A DNA stretch of 64,000 nt from Arenibacter antarcticus (GCF_041320605.1 NZ_CP166679.1:3334001-3398000), one strand, 5' to 3'. Shown: positions 8,588 through 17,325, counted from the stretch's first letter. The notes: generated by a model from the sequence alone, not told the origin. Program-made: numbers and translations.

Positions 8588-10549
8588 ATGAGAAAATATA
8601 AAAATTTGTTTTTAGGATTGCTGGGTGTTTTCGCGCTGATGACCAGCTGTAACAACCAAGGAAAATCCAGTTCCGGAGGAGCCTTGGGATCAAATGCCGC
8701 AGATCGGGTATACGTTGGTCCGGGAGAGTATGACGAGTTCTATGCCTTCTTTTCTGGAGGATATACTGGTAACCTTACCGTTTACGGATTGCCTTCTGGA
8801 AGGATGTTTAAGGAAATCCCTGTTTTTTCGCAGTTTCCCACAAATGGTTATGGCTATTCCGAAGAAACCAAACCCATGTTGAACACCTCTTTTGGATTTG
8901 TGCCTTGGGACGATTCCCATCACCCTGATATTTCCCAGACCAATGGGGAATTAGACGGGAGATGGATTTTCATCAATGGGAACAATACCCCAAGGATTGC
9001 TAGAATCGACCTTACAACTTTTGAGACTGCAGAAATTATTGAAGTGCCAAACAGTGCTGGGAACCACAGTTCTTCGTTTATTACAGAAAATACGGAATAT
9101 GTGGTAGCGGGTACAAGATTCGCCGTTCCTGTTCCACAGCGAGATATGCCTATAAAGGATTATAAAGGGAATTTTAAAGGTGCCTTGTCCTTTATTAGTG
9201 TAGCCCCTGAAACGGGTCGTATGGACATCAAATTTCAATTAATGATGCCTGGGTTCAATTATGACCTGTCGCATCCAGGAAGAGGGAAATCCCATGGTTG
9301 GTTTTTCTTCACTACCTATAACACCGAGGAGGCCAGTACCTTATTGGAAGTAAACGCTTCCCAAAACGATAAGGATTTTATCGCTGCCGTAAACTGGAAG
9401 AAAATAGAAGAATATGTAAACAATGGAGGGGGAACCATGATGCCCGCCGAGTATGCCCATAATGTTTATGACGATGATACTCATATGGCTACCTCCACAA
9501 TGAAGAAAGAGGTGCTGACTGTAGACCCTACCAAAGTTCCTGGAGCGGTTTATTTCTTGCCTACCCCAAAATCCCCACACGGTTGTGATGTTGATCCTTC
9601 AGGAGAGTATATTGTAGGTAACGGTAAATTATCTGCAGATTTAACAGTACACTCCTTTACCAAAATGTTGGCCGCCATTGAGAACGAAAAATTTGATGGA
9701 GAAGCTTATGGTATTCCCATTTTAAAGTTCGAGGATGTTCTTGCAGGAGTAGTTTCACAACCTGGACTTGGACCATTACATACAGAATTTGATGGAAAGG
9801 GCAATGCCTACACCACTTTCTTTATATCTTCTGAAGTGGTAAAATGGAAACTAGGGACTTGGGAAGTTTTGGATAGACAGCCTTCATATTACTCCGTAGG
9901 ACATGGAATGATTCCTGGAGGTAATTCCCAAAAACCATTTGGTAAATATTTTGTTTCAATGAATAAGATTACCAAGGATAGGTATCTACCAGTAGGTCCA
10001 GAAATGGAGCACTCCGCACAGTTATACGATATTTCAGGAGATAAAATGGAGTTGCTTTTGGACTTCCCAACGCATGGGGAACCACATTACGCAGCAGCTA
10101 TTCCTGCCGAGATCCTAATGCCAAAAGTTAAGAAGATCTTTAAATTATCGGAAAATAAACATCCCTATGCGGCCATAACTCCTAACGACACCAAACTGGT
10201 AAGGGACGGAAAAGTTGTGCATGTGTATATGTCTACTATTCGTAGCCACTTTACCCCGGATAATATAGAGGGTATTAAAGTAGGGGATAAGGTATATTTC
10301 CATGTGACCAATCAAGAACAAGATTTTGATGTACCTCACGGCTTTGCTATGATCGGTGCAACAAATGCGGAATTATTAATTGCTCCAGGCCAGACCAAAA
10401 CCCTATTATGGGAACCGAAAAAAGTAGGTGTCTGGCCATTCTATTGTACGGATTTCTGTTCTGCACTTCACCAAGAAATGCAGGGGTATGTTAGGGTTTC
10501 GCCAGCAAATTCCGATTTGGAACTAAGTTGGTCCCTAGGTGAAGATTGA
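8588..10549 (+). CDS. nosZ: Nitrous oxide reductase, clade II (Sec-type, lipoprotein)
   Basis: Reduces N2O to N2 outside the cytoplasmic membrane. The 653-aa protein starts with a Sec signal and lipobox LMTSC (Cys21). There is no twin-arginine motif, which marks the clade II (atypical) form. The beta-propeller supplies CuZ histidines in segments such as DDSHHPDISQTN, TPKSPHGCDVDPSG, GPLHTEFDGKG, VGHGMIPGG and HGEPHYAAAIPAE. The C-terminal cupredoxin holds the CuA motif CTDFCSALHQEM (Cys620, Cys624, His628, Met631). Clade II enzymes occur in many non-classical denitrifiers and N2O scavengers. A terminator-like hairpin follows at 10575-10610. Confidence 0.97.
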   Translation: MRKYKNLFLGLLGVFALMTSCNNQGKSSSGGALGSNAADRVYVGPGEYDEFYAFFSGGYTGNLTVYGLPSGRMFKEIPVFSQFPTNGYGYSEETKPMLNTSFGFVPWDDSHHPDISQTNGELDGRWIFINGNNTPRIARIDLTTFETAEIIEVPNSAGNHSSSFITENTEYVVAGTRFAVPVPQRDMPIKDYKGNFKGALSFISVAPETGRMDIKFQLMMPGFNYDLSHPGRGKSHGWFFFTTYNTEEASTLLEVNASQNDKDFIAAVNWKKIEEYVNNGGGTMMPAEYAHNVYDDDTHMATSTMKKEVLTVDPTKVPGAVYFLPTPKSPHGCDVDPSGEYIVGNGKLSADLTVHSFTKMLAAIENEKFDGEAYGIPILKFEDVLAGVVSQPGLGPLHTEFDGKGNAYTTFFISSEVVKWKLGTWEVLDRQPSYYSVGHGMIPGGNSQKPFGKYFVSMNKITKDRYLPVGPEMEHSAQLYDISGDKMELLLDFPTHGEPHYAAAIPAEILMPKVKKIFKLSENKHPYAAITPNDTKLVRDGKVVHVYMSTIRSHFTPDNIEGIKVGDKVYFHVTNQEQDFDVPHGFAMIGATNAELLIAPGQTKTLLWEPKKVGVWPFYCTDFCSALHQEMQGYVRVSPANSDLELSWSLGED

Positions 10550-10574
10550 TTTTACTTATTTTTAGTTTTTTAGG

Positions 10575-10610
10575 AAAGCGGGCGATGTTTAAGAACTGCC
10601 CGCTTTTTTA
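10575..10610 (+). terminator. Intrinsic terminator or attenuator after nosZ
   Basis: AAAGCGGGC at 10575-10583 pairs perfectly with GCCCGCTTT at 10598-10606, followed by a T-tract. The stem is 9 bp with a 14-nt loop. Because nosL-nosDFY continue on the same strand 70 bp later, it probably lowers rather than abolishes downstream expression, or the distal genes have their own promoter. Confidence 0.7.
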
Positions 10611-10678
10611 ACAAATAGCACTATGCAACATCCTACCAAAACACTTTTCAATTCGTAATTGTATTAACAAGAAAAGAC

Positions 10679-11323
10679 ATGAAAAAAGCAAGTATATTAA
10701 TGATTATTGGCTCACTGTTATTACTGGGACTCTTTGTTTTTCCATTATGGAATATTATGCTGGGGGCTCCGCAATATCCGGAACCGTTGGGAATGAATAT
10801 TCATATAGATGGAATTAGGGGGGTTGAGGAATTTGACATTCAAAATATAGATGGCTTAAATCACTATATTGGGATGAAAACCTTACCTAAAGCAGAAGAG
10901 ATGTGGGAATTTAGTGCTTTTCCATTGGTAATTGGAGGAATGGTGTTTCTTGGGGTATTGATAGGGCTTCTTGGATTTTTAAACAAGGTAACCTATAAAT
11001 GGTTTATTGGTTGGTTTGTGTTGATGTCCATTCTGGGACTTTTGGGGATGTACGATTTTAATGCTTGGATGACCGATTATGGTACCGATCTAAATCCCCG
11101 TGCCATTATGAAACTTACCCATCCAGATGGTACACCTATGACCTATAAACCGCCATTATTGGGAAATGCGAAAATCCTGAATTTTAATGTTATTTCAATA
11201 CCTGGTTTAGGAGGTTATCTTCTATTTTTAGGAATGCTGCTTACTGTTGTGGCTTCCTATTTAGGATGGAAAAGCAGTAAACCCAAATTAAACAGCGAAT
11301 CCAATGAAACGACAGCCACATAA
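10679..11323 (+). CDS. Polytopic membrane protein of the nos cluster (possible NosB)
   Basis: 214 aa with four hydrophobic helices: residues of about 5-26, 78-102, 106-125 and 178-200. A loop of about 50 residues after the first helix is predicted to face the periplasm. There is no catalytic motif. A transmembrane protein of unknown function called NosB is reported immediately downstream of nosZ in clade II clusters, and position and topology fit that assignment. I have not verified homology, so no symbol is given. It is followed by nosL 16 bp later. Confidence 0.7.
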   Translation: MKKASILMIIGSLLLLGLFVFPLWNIMLGAPQYPEPLGMNIHIDGIRGVEEFDIQNIDGLNHYIGMKTLPKAEEMWEFSAFPLVIGGMVFLGVLIGLLGFLNKVTYKWFIGWFVLMSILGLLGMYDFNAWMTDYGTDLNPRAIMKLTHPDGTPMTYKPPLLGNAKILNFNVISIPGLGGYLLFLGMLLTVVASYLGWKSSKPKLNSESNETTAT

Positions 11324-11339
11324 TTTTAAGATATATAGA

Positions 11340-11771
11340 ATGAAAAAGTATTTTATCCCTACTATTTTATTGTTAATACTGACTTCTTGTAGTATTAAAC
11401 CGCAACCTATAGATTACGGGTCGGATGCGTGCTACTATTGTAGCATGACTATTGTTGATAGGCAACACGCTGCCCAAATAGTGACCGAAAAGGGCAAAGC
11501 GTTTAAGTTTGATGCCACGGAATGTATGATGAACCATTTAAATGATATCAATAGTAACGAAATAGCCCTTTTCTTAGTAAATGACTATTCCAACCCGGGA
11601 GTATTGATAAATGCTACCAAGGCTTTTTATTTGATCAGTGAGGGAATACCAAGTCCCATGGGAGAATACTTAACGGCTTTCGGAGCAAAGGAAGGAGTAG
11701 AGGAAGCCATGTTGATCCATGAGGGAGATCAACTAAACTGGGAGCAGCTTAAATTGAGATTTGAGTATTAA
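11340..11771 (+). CDS. nosL: NosL copper-chaperone lipoprotein
   Basis: Copper-binding lipoprotein that delivers Cu(I) for assembly of the NosZ CuZ site. The ATG at 11340 gives 143 aa with signal and lipobox LTSC (Cys17). This start is preferred because it places the signal peptide at the N-terminus and leaves 16 bp after the previous gene. The conserved NosL motif is CYYCSM (Cys31, Cys34, Met36), followed by a downstream FDATECMMNHL segment. Family proteins are 150-200 aa, so this is a compact member. It acts with NosDFY encoded downstream. Confidence 0.9.
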   Translation: MKKYFIPTILLLILTSCSIKPQPIDYGSDACYYCSMTIVDRQHAAQIVTEKGKAFKFDATECMMNHLNDINSNEIALFLVNDYSNPGVLINATKAFYLISEGIPSPMGEYLTAFGAKEGVEEAMLIHEGDQLNWEQLKLRFEY

Positions 11772-11861
11772 GGAATATTTCATAAAAGTACTAGTCGACC
11801 ATAATTTGGTGCTCTGCCTGGTACGTACTATTTGTTGAACAAAATATTGAGAATTGAATAA

Positions 11862-11981
11862 ATGATGTACAACATAAATAAACAAATAAAAGATCAAAAA
11901 TACAAGCAATTGCAAGGGCAGAAAGCGATTATTCACCTGGTTTCTGTGGAAGAAAATTATAAATTCTTGAATGTTAGATAA
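11862..11981 (+). CDS. Small ORF (39 aa) translationally coupled to nosD
   Basis: An ATG at 11862 (with a second ATG directly after) opens 39 codons rich in Lys, Gln, Asn and Ile. It contains a central KQIKDQKYKQLQGQKA stretch and ends VEENYKFLNVR. Its TAA at 11979-11981 shares its last base with the nosD ATG (TAATG). That arrangement is typical of translational coupling and is hard to explain by chance alone. No signal peptide, membrane helix or known family is visible. It may be a leader peptide setting nosD translation, or a small protein in its own right. Confidence 0.45.
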   Translation: MMYNINKQIKDQKYKQLQGQKAIIHLVSVEENYKFLNVR

Positions 11982-13219
11982 TGGAGCGTAAACATGTTGT
12001 ATTGTATGTGATTTTGCTCTTGCTTGGAACTAAAATGTGGGCCTCTACTATTACGGTCTGCAAAACCTGTCCCATAAAGACCATTAAGGAGGGAATAGCC
12101 CGGGCGGCGGATTTTGACACTATTTTAATCAAAAAAGGAACGTATCATGAATTCAATATTCGGATTACCAAACCCTTGACCTTAATAGGGGAGGACTATC
12201 CTATTATTGATGGGCAGGAGCAAGGTGAGATTATTCAGATAGCAGCCAATAACGTTACAATTGAAGGGGTATTTATTAAAAATGTGGGCACAAGCTACAC
12301 TTCAGACTATGCAGCTATCCGCGTTATAAGAAGCGAAGATTTTCTGATACAGAATGTAAAATTGGAAAAGTTGTTTTTTGGCATCTATCTGGAAAAATCA
12401 AAAAATGGGAAGGTGCTTAACAATAAAATTGTCGGAGATGCGAAAGATGAATACAATTCAGGAAATGGCATTCAACTATGGCATTCGCAAAACATCATAG
12501 TAGCCAATAATTCTGTACAGCGGGTTAGAGATGGCATTTATTTGGAATTTTCGGACGATATACTAATCGAGAATAACTATAGCGCCAATAATCTGCGTTA
12601 CGGTTTACATTTTATGTTTTCCAATGATGATATCTACAAAGGGAATACTTTTGAGAATAATGGGGCAGGGGTAGCGGTGATGTTTTCCAAAAGAATAAAA
12701 ATGCTGGGGAATACCTTTAGAAAAAACTGGGGTACAGCTTCTTTTGGAATGTTATTAAAAGAGATCAACGATGCTGAAATTTATGGAAACACCTTTGAGG
12801 AGAATACTGTAGGGATTAGTATAGAGGGTTCTAACCGAATAGATTACAAAAACAACGATTTTATAAGAAACGGATGGGCCATAAAAGTGCGTGGTGCCTG
12901 TTATGCCAATACCATTACCAATAATAATTTTCTTTACAATTCATTTGATCTGGCCTACAACAGTAATTTGAATGATAATATTTTTGAAGGGAATTATTGG
13001 AGTAGTTATACTGGCTATGATCTAAATCGGGACGGTATAGGGGATGTGCCCTTCAGACCCGTAAAATTATTCTCATATATTGTAAATAGGACGCCAGAAA
13101 CTATTATTCTCTTGCGAAGTCTGTTTATGGATATAATAGATTTTTCAGAAAAAGTATCTCCGGTCTTTACTCCGGACAATTTAGTTGATGCAAAACCATT
13201 AATGAAAAAAAATAAATGA
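11981..13219 (+). CDS. nosD: NosD, periplasmic beta-helix copper-transfer protein
   Basis: Periplasmic partner of the NosFY ABC transporter, needed for maturation of the CuZ centre of NosZ. The 412-aa protein has a Sec signal (cleavage after MWAS, about residue 23). Parallel beta-helix (PbH1/CASH) repeats run from about residue 40 to 350, with many N-N-x-I/F ladder positions such as NKIVGD, NNSVQRVRDG and NTFEENTVGI. The C-terminal NYWSSYTGYDLNRDGIGDVPFRP segment is a strong NosD signature. It starts within the stop codon of the small ORF and overlaps nosF by 4 bp (ATGA). Confidence 0.94.
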   Translation: MERKHVVLYVILLLLGTKMWASTITVCKTCPIKTIKEGIARAADFDTILIKKGTYHEFNIRITKPLTLIGEDYPIIDGQEQGEIIQIAANNVTIEGVFIKNVGTSYTSDYAAIRVIRSEDFLIQNVKLEKLFFGIYLEKSKNGKVLNNKIVGDAKDEYNSGNGIQLWHSQNIIVANNSVQRVRDGIYLEFSDDILIENNYSANNLRYGLHFMFSNDDIYKGNTFENNGAGVAVMFSKRIKMLGNTFRKNWGTASFGMLLKEINDAEIYGNTFEENTVGISIEGSNRIDYKNNDFIRNGWAIKVRGACYANTITNNNFLYNSFDLAYNSNLNDNIFEGNYWSSYTGYDLNRDGIGDVPFRPVKLFSYIVNRTPETIILLRSLFMDIIDFSEKVSPVFTPDNLVDAKPLMKKNK

Positions 13220-13926
13220 TACAGGTAGAAAACCTACATAAAAAATTCGGAACAAATCCGGTACTGACCGGACTGGATCTTAACATCCATGGGGGCGATA
13301 TATTTGCTGTCCTAGGTCCCAATGGCTCTGGGAAAACAACCTTGATTAAAACTATACTGGGAATGGTAATTCCAGACAAGGGGACCATCTCCGTTATGGA
13401 TACTGCCATTAAAAATAAATGGAAATACCGACAGCAAATTAACTATTTGCCCCAGATTGCCAATTTTCCGGGTAACCTTAGAGTCAAGGAATTGATTGAA
13501 ATGATTAAGGATATACGGCAAATTCCCAGTGAGGAGGAAAAACTTATCACCCGATTTGGTTTGGAGCCTTTTTTGGACAAGAAACTGAGTAATCTGTCCG
13601 GGGGAACCAAACAAAAAGTAAATATTGTACTGACCTTTATGTTCGATTGTCCTCTAATTATATTGGATGAGCCTACTACCGGATTGGATCCAGTGGCACT
13701 GATCAGATTAAAAGAGTTGATATTTGAGGAAAAGGCCAAAGGAAAGACTTTTTTAATTACCTCCCATATTATGCAGTTTGTTGAGGAAGTAACCGATGAG
13801 GTGGTCTATCTTCTCGAGGGTAAAATATATTTTAAAGGTAGTATAAGTGCCCTGAAGACGAAAACGGGACAATCTAATTTTGAACATGCCATTGCGGCAA
13901 TATCTACACAGAACGATCATGATTAA
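13216..13926 (+). CDS. nosF: NosF, ABC transporter ATP-binding protein
   Basis: Cytoplasmic ATPase of the NosDFY complex. The 236-aa protein shows Walker A GPNGSGKTT (about residues 35-43), signature LSGGTKQKVN (about 127-136) and Walker B LIILDEPTTGLDPV (about 149-162). A switch histidine is in ITSHIM. It overlaps nosD by 4 bp at its start and nosY by 8 bp at its end, so the three proteins are made together. Length and motifs are canonical for NosF. Confidence 0.95.
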   Translation: MIQVENLHKKFGTNPVLTGLDLNIHGGDIFAVLGPNGSGKTTLIKTILGMVIPDKGTISVMDTAIKNKWKYRQQINYLPQIANFPGNLRVKELIEMIKDIRQIPSEEEKLITRFGLEPFLDKKLSNLSGGTKQKVNIVLTFMFDCPLIILDEPTTGLDPVALIRLKELIFEEKAKGKTFLITSHIMQFVEEVTDEVVYLLEGKIYFKGSISALKTKTGQSNFEHAIAAISTQNDHD

Positions 13927-14701
13927 AATATTAAAATATAGTTTTTACGATCTTATGCGCAGTCGCTGGAGCTACGTATATTTCTTGTTTTATCTGCTGT
14001 TGGGCTTTGTACTGTTGTTTTTAAACAGCGAGCTGTCTAAGGCTGTAATTACACTGATGAACGTCATTATTGTTTTGGTACCTTTAATCGGGACAATTTT
14101 TGGAGTGATGTACTATTATAACTCCAAGGAATTTACCGAACTACTATTGGCTCAACCCATAAAACGCTCCTCCATATTTTTCGGGCAATATCTAGGTGTT
14201 GCCGGTTCCCTTACCATGAGTTTGGTGTTGGGGCTTGGGATTCCCTTTGTTTTATACGGGTTATTTGAAAGTAATGCCATTTGGGATTTTTCATTATTGC
14301 TTATTACTGGGGCATTTTTAACAATGATATTTACGGCACTTGCTTTTAATATTGCTCTTTCCAATGAAAATAAAATTAAGGGATTTGGATATGCTGTATT
14401 GGTCTGGTTGTTTCTAGCAGTAATCTATGACGGTCTGTTTCTAATGTCTTTGATTATCTTTGAACAATACCCATTAGATAGCTTTTCTTTGATCGCTACT
14501 ATGTTCAATCCTATAGATCTTTCTAGGACCCTTATTCTATTAAAATTGGATATCTCGGCACTATTAGGGTATACAGGAGCAATATTTAAACAGTTTTTCG
14601 GAACTAATTTAGGTCTAATAATGTCTGTGGTTATGCTTGCGCTATGGACGATCATACCAGTTTGGCGATTGGGATATAAATCTAGGAGAAAGGATTTTTA
14701 A
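13919..14701 (+). CDS. nosY: NosY, ABC transporter permease
   Basis: Membrane permease of the NosDFY complex. The ATG at 13919 gives 260 aa and overlaps nosF by 8 bp; open codons further upstream lie deep in nosF and are rejected. Six hydrophobic helices are visible, for example VYFLFYLLLGFVLLFLN and VIIVLVPLIGTIFGVMYYYN. The YYNSKEFTELLLAQPIKRSSIF coupling segment is characteristic of NosY-type permeases. The predicted start and coupling to NosF support the assignment. It is followed 84 bp later by the oxidase-like membrane protein. Confidence 0.94.
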   Translation: MIKILKYSFYDLMRSRWSYVYFLFYLLLGFVLLFLNSELSKAVITLMNVIIVLVPLIGTIFGVMYYYNSKEFTELLLAQPIKRSSIFFGQYLGVAGSLTMSLVLGLGIPFVLYGLFESNAIWDFSLLLITGAFLTMIFTALAFNIALSNENKIKGFGYAVLVWLFLAVIYDGLFLMSLIIFEQYPLDSFSLIATMFNPIDLSRTLILLKLDISALLGYTGAIFKQFFGTNLGLIMSVVMLALWTIIPVWRLGYKSRRKDF

Positions 14702-14785
14702 GGTTATCTTCCCCGCTGGTATTAGTCGGGATTGCTTTAATATCTTTAAATTTAATGAGTACCTTAATCCCTTAGCCCCTAATTA

Positions 14786-16006
14786 TTGATTTCAATTAAA
14801 TCTCATATCAACGTATCCCTGGGCTATTTTTTAATGGCAGCCCTACTAGGTGTTCTCTTGCGGACCTTCGTGGTTTCTCCAATGCCGATACCGATCAATT
14901 ATCGATTTATAGTTCATACCCATTCACATATTGCCTTGTTAGGATGGGTATATATAGCACTTACAAGCCTGTTGTACCATCTGTTTTTAAGTAAACAGGG
15001 TTTACATAGGAAGTATGGTAGAATATTTTGGTTTACCCAACTCTGTTTGGTGGGGATGTTGTTATCTTTTCCATTCCAAGGTTACGCCCTATTTTCCATA
15101 GTTTTCTCCACTTTATTTTTAGTGGCATCCTATTGGTTTACCGGGTTTTTTATAAAAAATGTACCCAAACTGTTGAAGGGAACCAACGCCTACCGTTGCC
15201 TTAAAGTGGCTTTATGGTTTATGGTAGGTTCTAGCGTTGGACCATGGGCTATGGGTCCTATTATGACCCTTTTGGGACCAGAATCTATTTGGTATCGATT
15301 GGCGATATATTTTTACTTGCATTTTCAATATAACGGCTGGATGGTTTTTGCACTTATCGGCCTATTAATCTATTTCTTGGAACAACATCGAATCATGATG
15401 TCACCAATAACCTTTAAGGTATTTTTTTGGAGTTCGGGGGTTGGCATTATACTTAGTTCATTTCTCTCTGCCCTATGGACGGGACCAGGCCTTGCATTCT
15501 TTCTTTTGGGTGGAATGGGAGCTATCTTGCAGTTGGTTGGACTATTGATATTGATCAGGTTTTGTTATGTAAACCGCAGTTTGTTAAAATCCGAATTAAC
15601 TACACTTCAATATGGTGTTTTGGTAGTGGTAAGTGTACTTTTATTATCTAAAATGCTGTTACAATTGCTTAGTTCCTTGCCCTATTTCGCGAATTTGGCC
15701 GCTACTATTATGGATTTCACCATAGGTTATTTACATTGGACCTTTTTGGGAGTGATTAGTGTTGGGGTATTCTTTTTTTTAGAATATTATAAATTAATTA
15801 AACTCACTAAATTATCCAATCTTATGTACTTGTTGGGATTTGTGTTTACAGAAGTACTTATTTTTTACAAAGGAATGGCAGCTTGGCAAAGATGGCCATT
15901 GGTTGATGGATATTTAATGTATTTGGCTTATGGAAGCGTCTTAATTCCTATAGCCATTTTATTAATCCTGTGGAGGTCTAATACTAGGGTAAAGGGAATT
16001 GTGTAG
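14786..16006 (+). CDS. Degenerate heme-copper-oxidase-like polytopic membrane protein
   Basis: 406 aa with about eleven or twelve hydrophobic helices. The start is a TTG at 14786, because a stop codon lies at 14780-14782 and the next ATG (codon 17) is inside the first helix. The pattern recalls subunit I of C-type oxidases. FIVHTHSH (His44) fits the helix II low-spin heme ligand, YLHFQYNGW (His179) fits helix VI, and FTIGYLHWTFLG (His317) fits helix X. The adjacent high-spin heme ligand is Tyr315, not His, and the helix VII His-His pair is absent. It may bind heme b without an oxygen-reducing centre. An electron-transfer role for NosZ is inferred from position only. Confidence 0.7.
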   Translation: MISIKSHINVSLGYFLMAALLGVLLRTFVVSPMPIPINYRFIVHTHSHIALLGWVYIALTSLLYHLFLSKQGLHRKYGRIFWFTQLCLVGMLLSFPFQGYALFSIVFSTLFLVASYWFTGFFIKNVPKLLKGTNAYRCLKVALWFMVGSSVGPWAMGPIMTLLGPESIWYRLAIYFYLHFQYNGWMVFALIGLLIYFLEQHRIMMSPITFKVFFWSSGVGIILSSFLSALWTGPGLAFFLLGGMGAILQLVGLLILIRFCYVNRSLLKSELTTLQYGVLVVVSVLLLSKMLLQLLSSLPYFANLAATIMDFTIGYLHWTFLGVISVGVFFFLEYYKLIKLTKLSNLMYLLGFVFTEVLIFYKGMAAWQRWPLVDGYLMYLAYGSVLIPIAILLILWRSNTRVKGIV

Positions 16007-16069
16007 AAGCATCCCATCGTAAGATATTTTAATATATTGTATTGGATTTATACGGAGTTAGAGATGTTA

Positions 16070-16465
16070 TTACACCTTACTTCTGTGCTGAAATATATGT
16101 AAAAATAGCATGGTCGATATTTTCCGGGCCTTGTTTTTGGCTATCCATGCCACCTCACCTTCAAAAAGCTCATCAATAGTGGCAAACCATTCGTTTAACC
16201 AAAGTCCAAAATGTTCCTGTGTAATAGTATGGCCCATTTTGTCATCTACTTCTTGATGGGCCACAATTGGGTTGCCCATATATTTTCGTTGGAGCAGGAG
16301 GTGGCTCTCCCAAAAATCGGTCAACAATTCCAGATGACTATCCCAATCTGTTATAATGCCGTTGAAAATAGGTCCTAGGACTTCATGCTTCCTTATTTTG
16401 GCATAAAAACTCAACACTAGTAGGTTAACATCCTTTCTCTCTTTAATTTCGGATTTTGTCGTCAT
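16070..16465 (-). CDS. Group III truncated haemoglobin
   Basis: 131-aa globin of the short 2-over-2 type, group III. Recognisable features are the B-helix FYAKIRKHEVLGPIFN with Tyr at B10, the E-helix FWESHLLLQRKYMGNP, and a proximal His in the IVAHQEV/EHFGLWL region. The LNEWFATIDELFEGE segment is typical. Such globins bind O2 and NO and are associated with NO resistance or microaerobic growth. It is the last gene of the minus-strand NO block. A second paralogue lies at 20999-21388. A -7 element (TATCTTTG) precedes it at 16494-16501. Confidence 0.9.
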   Translation of the reverse strand: MTTKSEIKERKDVNLLVLSFYAKIRKHEVLGPIFNGIITDWDSHLELLTDFWESHLLLQRKYMGNPIVAHQEVDDKMGHTITQEHFGLWLNEWFATIDELFEGEVAWIAKNKARKISTMLFLHIFQHRSKV

Positions 16466-16493
16466 GTACTTAAATAATTAATATTTATCATTG

Positions 16494-16541
16494 CAAAGAT
16501 ACTGGGTAAAGGTGGGGTTATAAAATAGTAATGGCGATCAA
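16494..16541 (-). promoter_or_regulatory. Probable promoter and weak Crp/Fnr-like site of the globin gene
   Basis: On the minus strand TATCTTTG (16501-16494) matches TAnnTTTG exactly. Further upstream TTGATCGCCATTAC (16541-16528) resembles an Fnr box with two mismatches in the second half-site. It is centred about 47.5 bp before the predicted start, so it is slightly farther away and weaker than the two sites in front of the nos and copper operons. Confidence 0.35.
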
Positions 16542-16650
16542 ATCTATTATCTTTAAATGGCAATTTGGTAACTGCTGGAGCGTGAAAATTTTACCCGTCC
16601 GTTTGTCTGCCCTTATTTAACAGCCTAATAAGTAGAGCATGGTAGCATTA

Positions 16651-16974
16651 TTAATCGTATTGATTCTCGGAGACAATCTTAAAAACCACATTGTTTAATC
16701 GTGCGTTTAAAGGGATTTGGCATGCCAGACGGCTCTCCTTTGTCGCTCCATTAATCTTGGACAGCGTATGTCTTTCCTCATCCTCCATTTTTTCATTGAT
16801 TACCCCCTCCAAAATTTGGATATGACAGGTTCCGCACCATGCCCGCCCCTTACAATCGCCCCATTCCTCCAAATATTTATCAAATAGTAGTTCCATAAGA
16901 CTATGGTATTCGTGAGTTTTAAAATCTGCGGTACATTTGTCCCCAAATTCATCAAAATAGGTTAAGGTGTACAT
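16651..16974 (-). CDS. 2Fe-2S ferredoxin
   Basis: 107-aa plant/vertebrate-type [2Fe-2S] ferredoxin fold. The cluster motif is DCKGRAWCGTCHIQI, giving C-x5-C-x2-C, with the fourth Cys in SRLACQIPL about 30 residues later. There is no signal peptide, so it is a cytoplasmic electron carrier. It lies between the globin and a small membrane protein within the NO block. It could reduce the globin or repair proteins, an inference from neighbourhood. Confidence 0.88.
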   Translation of the reverse strand: MYTLTYFDEFGDKCTADFKTHEYHSLMELLFDKYLEEWGDCKGRAWCGTCHIQILEGVINEKMEDEERHTLSKINGATKESRLACQIPLNARLNNVVFKIVSENQYD

Positions 16975-17031
16975 ATAGGGATATAAAGTTGATTTGTTAG
17001 CATAGGTTTTTAAATGGACTATAAACAGGCT

Positions 17032-17325
17032 TTAAATGAGGTTTGCGGCAATGGTGATAACACTAAACACCACACTCATTATTAATAGGTTGAAAGTTAT
17101 TTTTGCCTTTAAATGTGCCAACACAGCTGCGTTATAGGCCATACATAGGATGGTGACCATCAAAACTAGGAAAAACCTTAATGCAATGGGCATTTCGTTT
17201 TTTAGAGCCAACATCACAGCAACAGAACCAATACAGCTTTGACCAATAATTGCTATGGTGGAATATCCTGTCTGTCCCTTTTTAAATTCCCTAAGTAATT
17301 CATTGTAAATTTTCATGAGATTCAT
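17032..17325 (-). CDS. Small membrane protein of unknown function
   Basis: 97 aa. An amphipathic N-terminus (MKIYNELLREFKKGQTGYST) precedes three hydrophobic helices: about residues 23-42, 46-68 and 75-97. A second ATG three codons in is an equally good start. I do not recognise a family. The neighbours are a ferredoxin (57 bp) and a hemerythrin gene (11 bp upstream), so it is probably co-expressed with NO-response functions. Confidence 0.65.
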   Translation of the reverse strand: MNLMKIYNELLREFKKGQTGYSTIAIIGQSCIGSVAVMLALKNEMPIALRFFLVLMVTILCMAYNAAVLAHLKAKITFNLLIMSVVFSVITIAANLI

